This document shows positions 1 through 8,331 of a stretch of DNA of 64,000 nucleotides, piece after piece. The DNA is from Microbacterium abyssi (GTDB lineage Bacteria > Actinomycetota > Actinomycetes > Actinomycetales > Microbacteriaceae): NCBI RefSeq assembly GCF_015277895.1, contig NZ_CP063815.1:1860001-1924000 (forward strand), written 5' to 3'. A program made the translations under genes and the position numbers. Below the pieces are notes generated by a model that was not told the origin of the DNA, did no database searches, and was given only the letters and a program-made list of their open reading frames with translations. Position 1 is the first letter of the stretch; each line of letters starts with the position of its first letter.

Positions 1-147
1 TCGAACGGCGAGATCGCGAGTGCGCTGTTCATCGCGGAACAGACCGTGAAGACGCACGTCGGCAAGGTGCTCGCGAAGGTCGGCGCGCGCGACCGCGTGC
101 AGGCCGTGATCTTCGCGTACGACACCGGCCTCGTCGAACCCGCCTGA
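1..147 (+). CDS. LuxR/NarL-family response regulator, C-terminal fragment
   Basis: This open frame enters from the left edge and ends at TGA 145-147. Its 48 residues are the second half of a LuxR-type helix-turn-helix: the stretch reading SNGEIASALFIAEQTVKTHV, then GKVLAKVGARDRVQAV. The EQTVKTHVGKVLAKVGARDR segment is the DNA-recognition and dimer-helix signature of NarL/FixJ response regulators. The receiver domain, and presumably a partner histidine kinase gene, lie outside the window. The next gene downstream on the same strand encodes a membrane acyltransferase, and a dyad precedes it, so local regulation is possible but unproven. Confidence 0.85.
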   Translation, partial: SNGEIASALFIAEQTVKTHVGKVLAKVGARDRVQAVIFAYDTGLVEPA

Positions 148-223
148 CCCCGCACTGCCGCACCCTACGACGGTACGGGTCGCGACGGCACCGCGGGGTG
201 ATGTGCCCGCTGACGCCGCGTCC

Positions 224-256
224 GTAACCTCCTCGGACACCCACCGAGGAGGAAAC
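224..256. promoter_or_regulatory. Dyad overlapping -10 and Shine-Dalgarno of the acyltransferase gene
   Basis: A perfect 9-bp inverted repeat, CCTCCTCGG (228-236) and CCGAGGAGG (244-252), is separated by 7 bases; a further GT/AC pair matches after a 2-base mismatch. The right arm is also the Shine-Dalgarno sequence (GAGGAGG) of the ATG at 258. TAACCT at 225-230 resembles an actinobacterial -10 box. If transcription starts near 237 the dyad would be a DNA operator; if it starts further upstream the RNA hairpin would mask the ribosome site. Confidence 0.45.
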
Positions 257-257
257 C

Positions 258-2057
258 ATGGCCATCGCCGAACTGCGGCCCGTCAGCATCCCGTCTCGCG
301 AGTCCCGGCCGGCCCGGGACACCGGGATCGATCTCGTCCGCGCGCTCTGTGTGCTCGGCGTCGTCGTCCTGCACGCGATGATGGTGGGCGTCACGGTGAC
401 GGATGCCGGTCCCCTGTTCGCCAACGCGAGCGAGGGCTCCTGGTGGATCACGCCGCTGAGCTGGATGCTGCAGGTGATGCCGCTGTTCTTCGTGGTCGGC
501 GGCTTCGCCGGGTACACCTCCTACGTGCGGGCACGTCAGCGCGGTGGAACGCCGGCGGCGTTCGTGGCGGGCCGGATCCACCGCCTCCTGTTGCCGGCCG
601 TGTGCACGATCGCCGTGGTCGGCATCGCGCTCACCGCCCTGCTGCTGCACGGCGTCCCCGAGGAGCTGGTCGGCATCGCCGGTTACCGGTTCGGCCAGCC
701 GCTGTGGTTCCTGGGCGTGTTCCTGCTCTGCCAGGTACTGCTCCCGGCCCTCGCCGCCGCGCACGAGCGGGCGCCGGGCCGCACGATCGCGCTGCTCGTC
801 GCGGCGGCGGTCGTGGTGGACGCCGTGCGCATCGGGACAGGCGCGGATGCCGTCGGCATCCTGAATCTCGCGTTCGTGTGGCTCGCGCTGCAGCAGCTGG
901 GCTTCTTCCTCGCCGACGGACGCATCGGCGCGCTCACCCGCCGCACGCGGGCGATCATCGGCCTCGCCGCTGTCGCGGGCCTGCTGCTCAGCGTCGCCTC
1001 GGGCGTGCACTCCCCCGACCTCATCGCGAACCTCAACCCGCCGACCACCGCGCTGCTGTTCGTCGGCGTCGCCCACACGATGCTGATGTCGTTGATGCGC
1101 GAGCGGCTGAATCGCTGGAGTCTCCGACCGTTCGGCATGCGCCTGCGCGGATTCGTGACGCCCAGGGCGATGACGATCTACCTGTGGCACATGCCCGTCC
1201 TGCTCGCCATGGCGGGCGCATCCGCCGTCTTCGCGATCGTCACCGGCATCGCGTTGCCCGAGCCCAGCAGCCCTGCCTGGTGGCTGACCCGGCCGCTGTG
1301 GCTGGCCGTCGCCTTCGCCCTGACCGGCGGCGTCGTGATGGTCTTCGCCCGGATCGAGGCGCGCTCCGCGCCCAGCCACACGGACGCGACCCCGCGTCTC
1401 GTGGGCGCCTCGGTGATCGGCATCGGCGCCGTCGTCGGTCTTCTCGTGCTCGGCGCCACCCCGATCACCGCGGCGATCACGGTGCTGCTGATGATCGCGG
1501 CCCTGCGGCTGGCGCGCACCCGGCGTCCGGCGAAGCTCGAGGCCGCGGCTGCTCAGCCGGGCTCTGCGCCGTGGCCGAGCCGGAGTCCCGGCAGCATCGC
1601 GAGCAGCATCACGCCGATCGCGAAGGCGAACACGAGCGGAAACGCCTCCGCACCGCCGCCCAGGGTCGCAACGCCCAGCCCTGCCAGGGCGACCGCGACC
1701 GCTGAGCCGGTGGCATCCGAGATCGACAGCGCCGACGAGTTGAACCCGGCGTTGCCCGGTGCCGAGTACGCCAGCGTCAGGACCGTGAGCCGCGGGTACA
1801 GCAGACCCATGCCGCCGCCGGCGAAGCCCCAGCCGATCACGATGATGACGGGGCTCGCGCCGGTGAGCGCCGTGATGAGCACGCTGACGAGCGCGAAGAG
1901 GATGAGTGCGAGGCTGACGAGCGCGATGCGCCGGTTGCCCAGCTTCTCGCCGTACCTCCCCTGGAGGGCGGATCCTCCTGCCCACGCGAAGGCCGCGAGC
2001 ATCAGCGCGATTCCCGCCCATGTCGGGGTGAAGCCGAACTCCGCCATGAGCAGGTAG
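258..2057 (+). CDS. Acyltransferase-3 family integral membrane protein with an abnormal antisense-derived tail
   Basis: The first ~430 residues form an acyltransferase family 3 (OafA/NodX-like) membrane protein. An N-terminal GIDLVRALCVLGVVVLHAMM supplies the Arg/His pair typical of the family, and about ten hydrophobic segments follow (for example residues 75-90, 118-135, 320-345, 382-415). Such enzymes O-acylate extracytoplasmic sugars or lipids. The ATG at 258 has a strong GAGGAGG Shine-Dalgarno. The frame then stays open to 2055-2057, but residues from about 432 on are low-complexity Ala/Pro/Ser/Arg sequence complementary to the MFS gene on the other strand (overlap 1553-2057). The natural stop therefore seems lost through a deletion or base change. 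The function of the core is reasonably sure, the substrate unknown. Confidence 0.75.
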   Translation: MAIAELRPVSIPSRESRPARDTGIDLVRALCVLGVVVLHAMMVGVTVTDAGPLFANASEGSWWITPLSWMLQVMPLFFVVGGFAGYTSYVRARQRGGTPAAFVAGRIHRLLLPAVCTIAVVGIALTALLLHGVPEELVGIAGYRFGQPLWFLGVFLLCQVLLPALAAAHERAPGRTIALLVAAAVVVDAVRIGTGADAVGILNLAFVWLALQQLGFFLADGRIGALTRRTRAIIGLAAVAGLLLSVASGVHSPDLIANLNPPTTALLFVGVAHTMLMSLMRERLNRWSLRPFGMRLRGFVTPRAMTIYLWHMPVLLAMAGASAVFAIVTGIALPEPSSPAWWLTRPLWLAVAFALTGGVVMVFARIEARSAPSHTDATPRLVGASVIGIGAVVGLLVLGATPITAAITVLLMIAALRLARTRRPAKLEAAAAQPGSAPWPSRSPGSIASSITPIAKANTSGNASAPPPRVATPSPARATATAEPVASEIDSADELNPALPGAEYASVRTVSRGYSRPMPPPAKPQPITMMTGLAPVSAVMSTLTSAKRMSARLTSAMRRLPSFSPYLPWRADPPAHAKAASISAIPAHVGVKPNSAMSR

Positions 2058-2914
2058 GGGATGTACGCCTCGGCGGCGAAGAACGCGCCGGCGACGAGCC
2101 CGCGCACGAGCACCACGCTCGGCAGGCCGCGCGCCGACCGGAGCGTTCCCTTCGGCAGGAGCGGCACGACCGAGAAGCCGATGATCACCAGCGCGATCAG
2201 GGCCAGTGGCCAGCCGAGCGCCGGCGGAGCGTCGGCGGACAGCCCGACCGCGACGGCTGCGACCGCGACAACGACGGCCAGCAGCAGGCGCCTGCCGAGT
2301 CCCGCGATGCCAGCGCTGTCGCCACCGCCGAGGTCGAGGGCACGCAGGCGCACGGCGATCATCAGGAAGGCGATGGCCGTGAGCACAGCGACGCCGAGGA
2401 AGGCCCAGCGCCAATCTAGGAATTCCGCGACGGCTCCGGCGAGAAACGGTCCGATCATGGCGGGCACGACCCAGGCCGCGGCGAAGGCCGCGAAGATCCG
2501 CCCGTGCAGGTGCGGCGGATAGAGCCGCGCGACGACCACGTACAGCGCCACGGTCTGCCCGCCTGCACCGAGGCCCTGCACGAGCCGGCCGATGAGGAAC
2601 TGCTCCATCGTGAACGCGAAGCCCGAGATCAGCAGCCCTGCGATGAACAGCGACACCGCCGCGTACAGCGCACCGCGCGGACCGCGCGCATCCGACCACG
2701 CACCGCATGCGACCATGCCGATGACACTCGTGGCAAGCGTCCCCGCGAATGCGACCGCGTACAGCGCCTGTCCGTCGAGGGCCGCGCTCACGACCGGCAT
2801 CACCGTGGTGACCGCGAGGGCTTCGATCGCGCCGAGGAAGATCAGGGCGATCGCGCCAGCCGTGACCCAGATGCGTTCTCGGTCCCAGATCGACGCAGCG
2901 GCCGGGACGCTCAT
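1553..2914 (-). CDS. MFS transporter, drug-exporter-like
   Basis: This 453-residue protein has about 12-14 hydrophobic segments and the MFS motif-A loop after TM2 (GAWSDARGPRGAL). A long TM segment LVQGLGAGGQTVALYVVVAR resembles drug:proton antiporters of the DHA2/DHA1 type. The ATG at 2914 overlaps the stop of the upstream aminotransferase gene by 4 bases (ATGA), so the two are translationally coupled. An efflux role, perhaps for an amino-acid-related metabolite given the partner, is inference; the substrate cannot be read from sequence. Its 3' third is overlapped by the readthrough tail of the convergent acyltransferase gene. Confidence 0.85.
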   Translation of the reverse strand: MSVPAAASIWDRERIWVTAGAIALIFLGAIEALAVTTVMPVVSAALDGQALYAVAFAGTLATSVIGMVACGAWSDARGPRGALYAAVSLFIAGLLISGFAFTMEQFLIGRLVQGLGAGGQTVALYVVVARLYPPHLHGRIFAAFAAAWVVPAMIGPFLAGAVAEFLDWRWAFLGVAVLTAIAFLMIAVRLRALDLGGGDSAGIAGLGRRLLLAVVVAVAAVAVGLSADAPPALGWPLALIALVIIGFSVVPLLPKGTLRSARGLPSVVLVRGLVAGAFFAAEAYIPYLLMAEFGFTPTWAGIALMLAAFAWAGGSALQGRYGEKLGNRRIALVSLALILFALVSVLITALTGASPVIIVIGWGFAGGGMGLLYPRLTVLTLAYSAPGNAGFNSSALSISDATGSAVAVALAGLGVATLGGGAEAFPLVFAFAIGVMLLAMLPGLRLGHGAEPG

Positions 2915-4083
2915 GCGTCGTGCGGCTCGCGCGCCTGCAGTGCGCCGATGCGGGCGATGGCCTCGGCGATGATCTCCGGGCTCGTGCCGAAGTTCAGCCG
3001 CACGTGACCGGCTCCCTCGGCCCCGAAGGCGGGTCCGAAGTGCAGCGCGACCTTGGCCTCACGGAGGATCCGCTTGGAGGGATTCGCACCCCAGCCGAGG
3101 CCGGTGAGATCGATCCAGGCGAGATAGCCGGCGTCCGGCATCCGATAGCGGGCGTCGGGGAGATGCTCTGCGAGCAGGTCGGCGACGAGGCGACGGTTCT
3201 CGTCCAGCGTCGCGAGCAGGCCGTCCAGCCATTCGTCGCTCTCCTCCGAGAACGCCGCGACGGCCGCGAGCATGCCGAACTGCCCCGTGCGCCACTCGAC
3301 CTCGATCGGCAGAGACTTCACGACACGCGTCGGGCCGTCGGATGCCGTGGCCATGAGCGCGCACTTGAGCCCCGCGAGATTGAACGCCTTGCTCGCGCTG
3401 ACCACGGCGTAGCCGATCTCGCGCGCGGCATCCGACACCGCGAGGAATGGCGTGAACCCCGCGTCCGGCTGCGCCAGAGGCGCGTGGATCTCGTCGGAGA
3501 CGACCGCCGCATCGTGAGCGGTGGCGAGTTCGGCGAGTGCCGCGAGGGAGGCTGCCGAATGCACGGTGCCGGTCGGATTGTGCGGGCTGCAGAGCAGGAT
3601 GGCCCGTGCACCGTCTTCGAGGGCCGAGCGGATGCCGTCGAGATCGATCTCCCAGGCCGTCCCGGTGTCGCACAGCGGCACGCGCTCGACGACCGCGCCG
3701 GCTTCTTCGACGAGTTCGTAGAAAGGCGGGTAGACGGGCGGCATCACGATGACGCGTTCGCCCGGTGAGGTCACGCGGCGCAGGATCTCCACGATGCCCA
3801 TGCTGACGTCGGCCGTCGAGCGCATTCGTGCGGGATCGGGCGCCCAGCCGAACCGGCGCTCTGCGAACTCCGCATAGGCTGCGGCGAGCGGCGTGCGGGA
3901 GGCGACGTAGCCGGTGTCGCCGGTGCGCACGGCGCGCTCGAGCGCACGCGTGATCGCCGGGGCGAGCGGGAAGTCGGTCTCGGCGACGAACAGCGGCAGG
4001 ACGTCTGCGGGGTACTCCCGCCACTTCTCGCTGGTGCGCTCGCGGAGCTGCTCGAGCGCGAGCGCGCGAACCGGCGTGCTCAC
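2911..4083 (-). CDS. PatB/MalY-type PLP-dependent aminotransferase / C-S beta-lyase
   Basis: The 390-residue protein is a fold-type I PLP enzyme of the MalY/PatB branch (cystathionine beta-lyase-like). Visible motifs are SPHNPTGTVH (~166-175), the PLP-contacting VVSDEIHAPL (~194-203) and the Schiff-base lysine in VVSASKAFNLAG (Lys232). Family members cleave the C-S bond of cystathionine or other cysteine conjugates, giving thiol or sulfide, pyruvate and ammonia. The start is GTG at 4083, 7 bases after the sufT stop and without a clear Shine-Dalgarno, suggesting coupled translation with the suf operon. It occupies the place where many actinobacteria carry the cysteine desulfurase sufS. It overlaps the MFS gene by 4 bases. 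Confidence 0.85.
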   Translation of the reverse strand: MSTPVRALALEQLRERTSEKWREYPADVLPLFVAETDFPLAPAITRALERAVRTGDTGYVASRTPLAAAYAEFAERRFGWAPDPARMRSTADVSMGIVEILRRVTSPGERVIVMPPVYPPFYELVEEAGAVVERVPLCDTGTAWEIDLDGIRSALEDGARAILLCSPHNPTGTVHSAASLAALAELATAHDAAVVSDEIHAPLAQPDAGFTPFLAVSDAAREIGYAVVSASKAFNLAGLKCALMATASDGPTRVVKSLPIEVEWRTGQFGMLAAVAAFSEESDEWLDGLLATLDENRRLVADLLAEHLPDARYRMPDAGYLAWIDLTGLGWGANPSKRILREAKVALHFGPAFGAEGAGHVRLNFGTSPEIIAEAIARIGALQAREPHDA

Positions 4084-4090
4084 GGCACTG

Positions 4091-4420
4091 CTAGATGGCG
4101 AAGCCGAGGGCGCGCATCATGTCACGCCCGTCGTCGGTGATCCGCTCGGGGCCCCACGGCGGCATCCACACCCAGTTGATGCGGAACCGGTCGACGACGG
4201 CATCCAGCGCCTGCGCGGTCTGCTCTTCGAGCACGTCCGTGAGCGGGCAGCCGGCGCTGGTGAGCGTCATGTGGATCACCAGGGCGTCGTTCTCGTCGTC
4301 CCAGGCGAGGTCGTAGATGAGTCCGAGGTCGACGACGTTGATCCCGAGCTCGGGATCCATCACGTCCTTGAGAGCTTCGGTGACCTCGTCGAACTTCTCA
4401 GGGGCAAGAGTCGCGGTCAT
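4091..4420 (-). CDS. sufT: SufT/MIP18 (DUF59) family Fe-S assembly factor
   Basis: This 109-residue protein carries the DUF59/MIP18 fold signature: DVMDPELGINVVDLGLIYDL (~20-39), then MTLTSAGCPLTDVLEEQ with the conserved cysteine (~51-67), and WMPPWGPERITDDGRDMMRALG at the C-terminus. Members help mature or deliver Fe-S clusters. Its position 9 bases after sufC in the suf operon matches the usual actinobacterial arrangement. The ATG start at 4420 gives the usual family length. Confidence 0.92.
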   Translation of the reverse strand: MTATLAPEKFDEVTEALKDVMDPELGINVVDLGLIYDLAWDDENDALVIHMTLTSAGCPLTDVLEEQTAQALDAVVDRFRINWVWMPPWGPERITDDGRDMMRALGFAI

Positions 4421-4429
4421 GCCATCAGC

Positions 4430-5200
4430 CTACGCCTCGATGGGGGCGCTGGGGTCGAGGAAGCGGTCGTAGCCCTCTTCCTCGAGACGGTCGGCCAGCT
4501 CGGGGCCGCCCTCTTCGACGATCTTGCCCGCGACGACGACGTGGACGTAGTCGGGGCGGATGTAGCGGAGGATGCGCGTGTAGTGCGTGATGAGCAGCAC
4601 GCCGAGGCCGGTGGCCTCCTTGGCGCGGTTCACGCCCTCGGACACGATCTTCAGCGCGTCGACGTCGAGGCCGGAGTCGGTCTCGTCGAGGATGGCGAAC
4701 TTCGGTGCGAGCACTTCGAGCTGCAGGATCTCGTGACGCTTCTTCTCACCGCCGGAGAAGCCCTCGTTGACGTTGCGCTGCGCGAACTTCGGGTCCATGC
4801 GCAGGTTCGTCATGGCCGACTTGACGTCCTTCGTCCAGGAGCGGATCGAGGGAGCCTCGCAGTCCAGGGCCGTCTTCGCGGTGCGCAGGAAGTTCGTCAC
4901 CGTGACACCGGGGATCTCGACCGGGTACTGCATCGCGAGGAAGAGCCCTGCGCGGGCGCGCTCGTCGACGGACATCGCCAGGACGTCCTCACCGTCGAAC
5001 GTGATAGAGCCGCCGGTGACGGTGTACTTCGGGTGGCCGGCGATCGTGTACGCGAGTGTGGACTTGCCGGAGCCGTTGGGGCCCATGATGGCGTGCGTCT
5101 CACCGGTCTTCATCGTGAGGTTGATTCCATTGAGGATCGGGTTCGCCCCGGCCTCGGTCTCGACCGAGACATGCAGGTCGCGGATCTCAAGAACAGACAT
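4430..5200 (-). CDS. sufC: SufC, ATPase of the SufBCD Fe-S scaffold
   Basis: SufC is a cytosolic ABC-type ATPase that drives conformational changes in the SufB2C2/SufBC2D scaffold; it is not a membrane transporter. The 256-residue protein shows Walker A GPNGSGKST (~36-44), the signature NEGFSGGEKKRHEILQ, and Walker B FAILDETDSGLDVDAL, a SufC-specific form. The start is ATG at 5200 (MSVLEIRDLHV), one base after the Rieske gene stop. The same frame is open further upstream to 5425, but that part only shadows the Rieske gene and would add 75 low-complexity residues. Confidence 0.96.
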   Translation of the reverse strand: MSVLEIRDLHVSVETEAGANPILNGINLTMKTGETHAIMGPNGSGKSTLAYTIAGHPKYTVTGGSITFDGEDVLAMSVDERARAGLFLAMQYPVEIPGVTVTNFLRTAKTALDCEAPSIRSWTKDVKSAMTNLRMDPKFAQRNVNEGFSGGEKKRHEILQLEVLAPKFAILDETDSGLDVDALKIVSEGVNRAKEATGLGVLLITHYTRILRYIRPDYVHVVVAGKIVEEGGPELADRLEEEGYDRFLDPSAPIEA

Positions 5201-5201
5201 T

Positions 5202-5528
5202 TCAGACTTCCTTCGTGACGGTCGGGTCGATGAGCACGTCGTCGCCGTCGATCTCGACGACATAGACCGGGACGGGCTCGAAAGCGGGGAGGTTGAGGGG
5301 CTTGCCGGTGCACAGCGAGAAGGCCGAGCCGTGCGCCCAGCATTCCAGCGTCTTGCCTTCGACGAAGCCCTCGGACAGCGAGATGTCGCCGTGGGTGCAG
5401 GTGTCTCCGATGGCGTGGATGTCACCCTCGGAGTCGAGGACGAGCGCGATCGGCACGCCGTCGAGCTCCACGCGCAGCGGTGTGTCCTGTTCGAGGTCGC
5501 TCACACCGCATGCGCGCTGTGCGCTCAC
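5202..5528 (-). CDS. Rieske-type [2Fe-2S] ferredoxin embedded in the suf operon
   Basis: This 108-residue soluble Rieske ferredoxin has both cluster-binding boxes: C44-T-H46-G and C63-W-A-H66-G, in the contexts GDTCTHGDISL and LECWAHGSAF. Such proteins usually pass electrons to aromatic-ring dioxygenases or nitrite reductase, but no oxygenase lies nearby. Here the gene sits between sufD and sufC, overlapping sufD by 4 bases and leaving 1 base to sufC, so it is an integral part of the suf transcript. A role as electron donor or redox sensor for Fe-S assembly is inferred from this placement, which recurs in actinobacterial suf operons. Confidence 0.92.
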   Translation of the reverse strand: MSAQRACGVSDLEQDTPLRVELDGVPIALVLDSEGDIHAIGDTCTHGDISLSEGFVEGKTLECWAHGSAFSLCTGKPLNLPAFEPVPVYVVEIDGDDVLIDPTVTKEV

Positions 5529-6679
5529 GCGTTCACCGCCGCGAGCTCGATCTCGATGGCGGCGAGCAGTTCCTCCTCGATGGCGGGGATGCCCAGCCGC
5601 TGCACGATGTCGCTGAGGAATCCGAGCACGACCAGTCGTCGTGCCTCCTCCTCGTCGATGCCGCGTGCCTGCAGATAGAACAGCTGCTCGTCGTCGAAGC
5701 GACCGGTGGCGCTGGCGTGCCCTGCGCCCTGGATGTCGCCGGTTTGGATCTCGAGGTTCGGGATCGAGTCGGCGCGCGCGCCCTCGGTGAGGACCAGGTT
5801 GCGGTTGGCCTCATAGGAGTCGGTGCCGGTGGCGTCCGGTCCGATCAGCACGTCGCCGATCCAGACGCTGTGCGCGCTCTCGCCCTGCAGCGCGCCCTTG
5901 TACAGGACGTCGCCGGTGGTGTGCGCGCCCTTGTGGTGCAGGTAGACCTGGCTCTCCAGGTGCTGACCGGCATCCGCGTAGGACAGACCGTACAGGCGAC
6001 CCTCGGAGCCGGTTCCGGAGAGTTCGACGGTGGGGTTCACACGCACGATGCCGCCGCCGAAGCTGATCACGAAGTGCTTCAGGACGGCATCCTTGTCGAC
6101 TCGGGCCTGGTGGGATGCCGCGTGGACCGCGTCGTCCTCCCAGCGCTGCACCGTGATGACCGTGAGGCGGGAGCCCGGCCGTGCGATGATCTCGACGTTC
6201 TGCGCGTACTGCGCGGAACCGCGGTGACGGAGGACCACCGTCGCTGCGCTGTTCTCGAGCGCCTCGATCACGATGTGGGCATCGGCGCGCTTGTCGGCGC
6301 CCTGGCCGGTGATCGTCACGAGGATGGGCTCGGCGACCTCCTCATCGCGGGGGATGCGCACGTGCATGCCCTCATCCGTGCCCTGCCAGGCAGCGGCGGC
6401 CACGATGTCTTCCGGAACGAAGAACTCGCCGCGCGGAGTGCTGCCTGCCGCGAGCGGCGCAGAGACGAACTGCGCGCCCGTCTCGACCTCGTACACGACG
6501 CCGTCGCCTGCCACGGCGGGCGCGAACATGCCGGCGAGGCGTGCGATGGGAGTGTGCTTCCAGTTGACCTCGCGGCCGTTCGGCGTGCCGAAGTCCTCGG
6601 GGTCGAACGAGCGGGGGCGCTCTGATCGGGTCTGAACCGGTACGAAGGCAGGCTCGACCTCGGTGTATGCCGTCGTCAT
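5525..6679 (-). CDS. sufD: SufD, Fe-S scaffold subunit
   Basis: SufD is the SufB paralogue that joins SufB and SufC in the cluster-assembly scaffold and is linked to iron entry. The 384-residue protein shows the SufBD core: NVEIIARPGSRLTVITVQRW, then LKHFVISFGGGIVRVNPTVELSG, and the C-terminal GHASATGRFDDEQLFYLQAR in which the conserved SufD histidine lies. The ATG at 6679 is 2 bases beyond the sufB stop (6682-6684), and the 3' end overlaps the Rieske gene by 4 bases (ATGA), a sign of tight coupling. Confidence 0.95.
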   Translation of the reverse strand: MTTAYTEVEPAFVPVQTRSERPRSFDPEDFGTPNGREVNWKHTPIARLAGMFAPAVAGDGVVYEVETGAQFVSAPLAAGSTPRGEFFVPEDIVAAAAWQGTDEGMHVRIPRDEEVAEPILVTITGQGADKRADAHIVIEALENSAATVVLRHRGSAQYAQNVEIIARPGSRLTVITVQRWEDDAVHAASHQARVDKDAVLKHFVISFGGGIVRVNPTVELSGTGSEGRLYGLSYADAGQHLESQVYLHHKGAHTTGDVLYKGALQGESAHSVWIGDVLIGPDATGTDSYEANRNLVLTEGARADSIPNLEIQTGDIQGAGHASATGRFDDEQLFYLQARGIDEEEARRLVVLGFLSDIVQRLGIPAIEEELLAAIEIELAAVNA

Positions 6680-6681
6680 TC

Positions 6682-8100
6682 TCAGCCGACCGATCCTTCC
6701 ATGCCCATCTCGATGAGCTTGTTGAGCTCCATCGCGTACTCCATCGGCAGCTCCCGGGCGATCGGCTCGATGAAGCCGCGCACGATCATCGACATCGCCT
6801 CGGTCTCTTCCATACCGCGGCTCATCAGGTAGAACAGCTGCTCTTCACTGACCTTCGACACCGTCGCCTCGTGACCGAGCTTCACGTCGTCGACGCGGAT
6901 GTCGATCGACGGATAGGTGTCGGACCGCGACTGCGTGTCGACGAGCAGAGCGTCGCAGACCACGGAGTTGGCGGAGTGGTGAGCTGCGGGATCCACCCGC
7001 ACCTCGCCGCGGTACCCGGCGCGTCCTCCGCCGCGGGCGATCGACTTTGAGACGATCGACGACTGCGTGTACGGCGCCATGTGGACCATCTTGGCGCCGG
7101 CATCCTGATGCTGGCCGGGCCCGGCGAAGGCGACGGAGAGGGTCTCGCCCTTGGCGTGCTCACCCATCAGATAGATCGACGGGTACTTCATCGTCACCTT
7201 GGAGCCGATGTTCCCGTCGACCCACTCCATGGTCGCGCCCTCGTGCGCCACGGCGCGCTTGGTGACCAGGTTGTAGACGTTGTTCGACCAGTTCTGGATC
7301 GTCGTGTAGCGCACACGGGCGTTCTTCTTCACGATGATCTCGACGACGGCCGAGTGCAGCGAGTCCGACTTGTAGATCGGGGCGGTGCAGCCCTCGATGT
7401 AGTGGACGTAGCTGTCCTCGTCGGCGATGATCAGGGTCCGCTCGAACTGGCCCATGTTCTCGGTGTTGATGCGGAAGTACGCCTGCAGCGGGATCTCCAC
7501 GTGCACGCCCTTCGGGACGTACACGAAGGATCCGCCGGACCAGACGGCGGTGTTCAGCGCCGCGAACTTGTTGTCGCCGGCGGGGATGACGGTGCCGAAG
7601 TACTCCTCGAAGAACTCGGGGTGCTCGCGCAGCGCGGTGTCGGTGTCCATGAAGATGACGCCCTGCTCCTCCAGGTCCTCGCGGATCTGGTGGTAGACGA
7701 CCTCGGACTCGTACTGCGCGGCGACGCCGGCGACCAGGCGCTGACGCTCGGCCTCGGGGATGCCGAGACGCTCGTAGGTCTCGCGGATCTCGGCGGGAAG
7801 GTCTTCCCACGACTGCGCCTGCTTCTCTGTGGAGCGGACGAAGTACTTGATGTTGTCGAAGTCGATCTCGCTGAGGTCGGCACCCCAGGTGGGCATCGGC
7901 TTGCGACCGAACAGCGACAGACCCTTCAGACGGGTCTTCAGCATCCATTCGGGTTCGTCCTTGAGCGCGGAGATCCCGCGGACGACGTCCTCTGAGAGAC
8001 CGCGCTTGGCGATCGCACCGGCTGCGTCTTCATCGTGCCAGCCGAACTCGTACACCCCCAGACCATCGAGCTCTGGGCGGTCGATCAGCACATCCGACAT
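6682..8100 (-). CDS. sufB: SufB, Fe-S scaffold subunit
   Basis: SufB is the scaffold on which Fe-S clusters are built with SufC and SufD. The 472-residue protein has the family hallmarks [20 protein letters not shown], the strand [13 protein letters not shown] containing the conserved cysteine, and [20 protein letters not shown] near the end. The start is ATG at 8100 ([11 protein letters not shown]), preceded by a good Shine-Dalgarno, AAGGAGAG at 8105-8112. An in-frame upstream ATG (8166) adds unrelated residues and lacks that site. It is the first gene of sufB-sufD-Rieske-sufC-sufT. No sufR repressor gene precedes it. Confidence 0.97.
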   Translation of the reverse strand: MSDVLIDRPELDGLGVYEFGWHDEDAAGAIAKRGLSEDVVRGISALKDEPEWMLKTRLKGLSLFGRKPMPTWGADLSEIDFDNIKYFVRSTEKQAQSWEDLPAEIRETYERLGIPEAERQRLVAGVAAQYESEVVYHQIREDLEEQGVIFMDTDTALREHPEFFEEYFGTVIPAGDNKFAALNTAVWSGGSFVYVPKGVHVEIPLQAYFRINTENMGQFERTLIIADEDSYVHYIEGCTAPIYKSDSLHSAVVEIIVKKNARVRYTTIQNWSNNVYNLVTKRAVAHEGATMEWVDGNIGSKVTMKYPSIYLMGEHAKGETLSVAFAGPGQHQDAGAKMVHMAPYTQSSIVSKSIARGGGRAGYRGEVRVDPAAHHSANSVVCDALLVDTQSRSDTYPSIDIRVDDVKLGHEATVSKVSEEQLFYLMSRGMEETEAMSMIVRGFIEPIARELPMEYAMELNKLIEMGMEGSVG

Positions 8101-8331
8101 CACACTCTCCTTGTTGGGCCTCAACGGTGTCATCCGCCCCGGCATGCCGAACCCCATCGGTTGCAATGGGAATCGGTGCCGCTGGTGGGCCTCATCACGG
8201 ACGCATTCTTCGCGCCTAAACTGTTAGCGGTGCTCCTCGCATAATGCGCGTGCATCGTAACAATCCGATTCTACAGGTTCCCCCTGACAACCGGGCCGTG
8301 CCCGCGTGCTCAGGCGCGGGCCGGAGGACAC
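8101..8331. promoter_or_regulatory. Divergent sufB/ctaA promoter region
   Basis: This 231-bp gap separates the suf operon (minus) from ctaA (plus). On the minus strand TAGAAT (8268-8273) is a good -10 candidate and would give sufB a leader of about 160 nt; the sufB Shine-Dalgarno is at 8105-8112. On the plus strand GGAGGA at 8323-8328 serves ctaA, but I see no convincing -10 for it. A short palindrome, CGCATAATGCG, near 8239-8249 could be an operator. No RNA gene or ORF is seen. Confidence 0.4.

Noticed and set aside
165..2708. 847-residue minus-strand frame across the acyltransferase and MFS region
   Set aside because: It is low-complexity Arg/Gly/His sequence in a frame offset from the real MFS gene, a typical shadow in high-GC DNA.
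5202..5528. Rieske protein as a subunit of an aromatic-ring dioxygenase
   Set aside because: No oxygenase or reductase component is nearby, and it overlaps sufD and abuts sufC, so membership of the suf operon explains it better.
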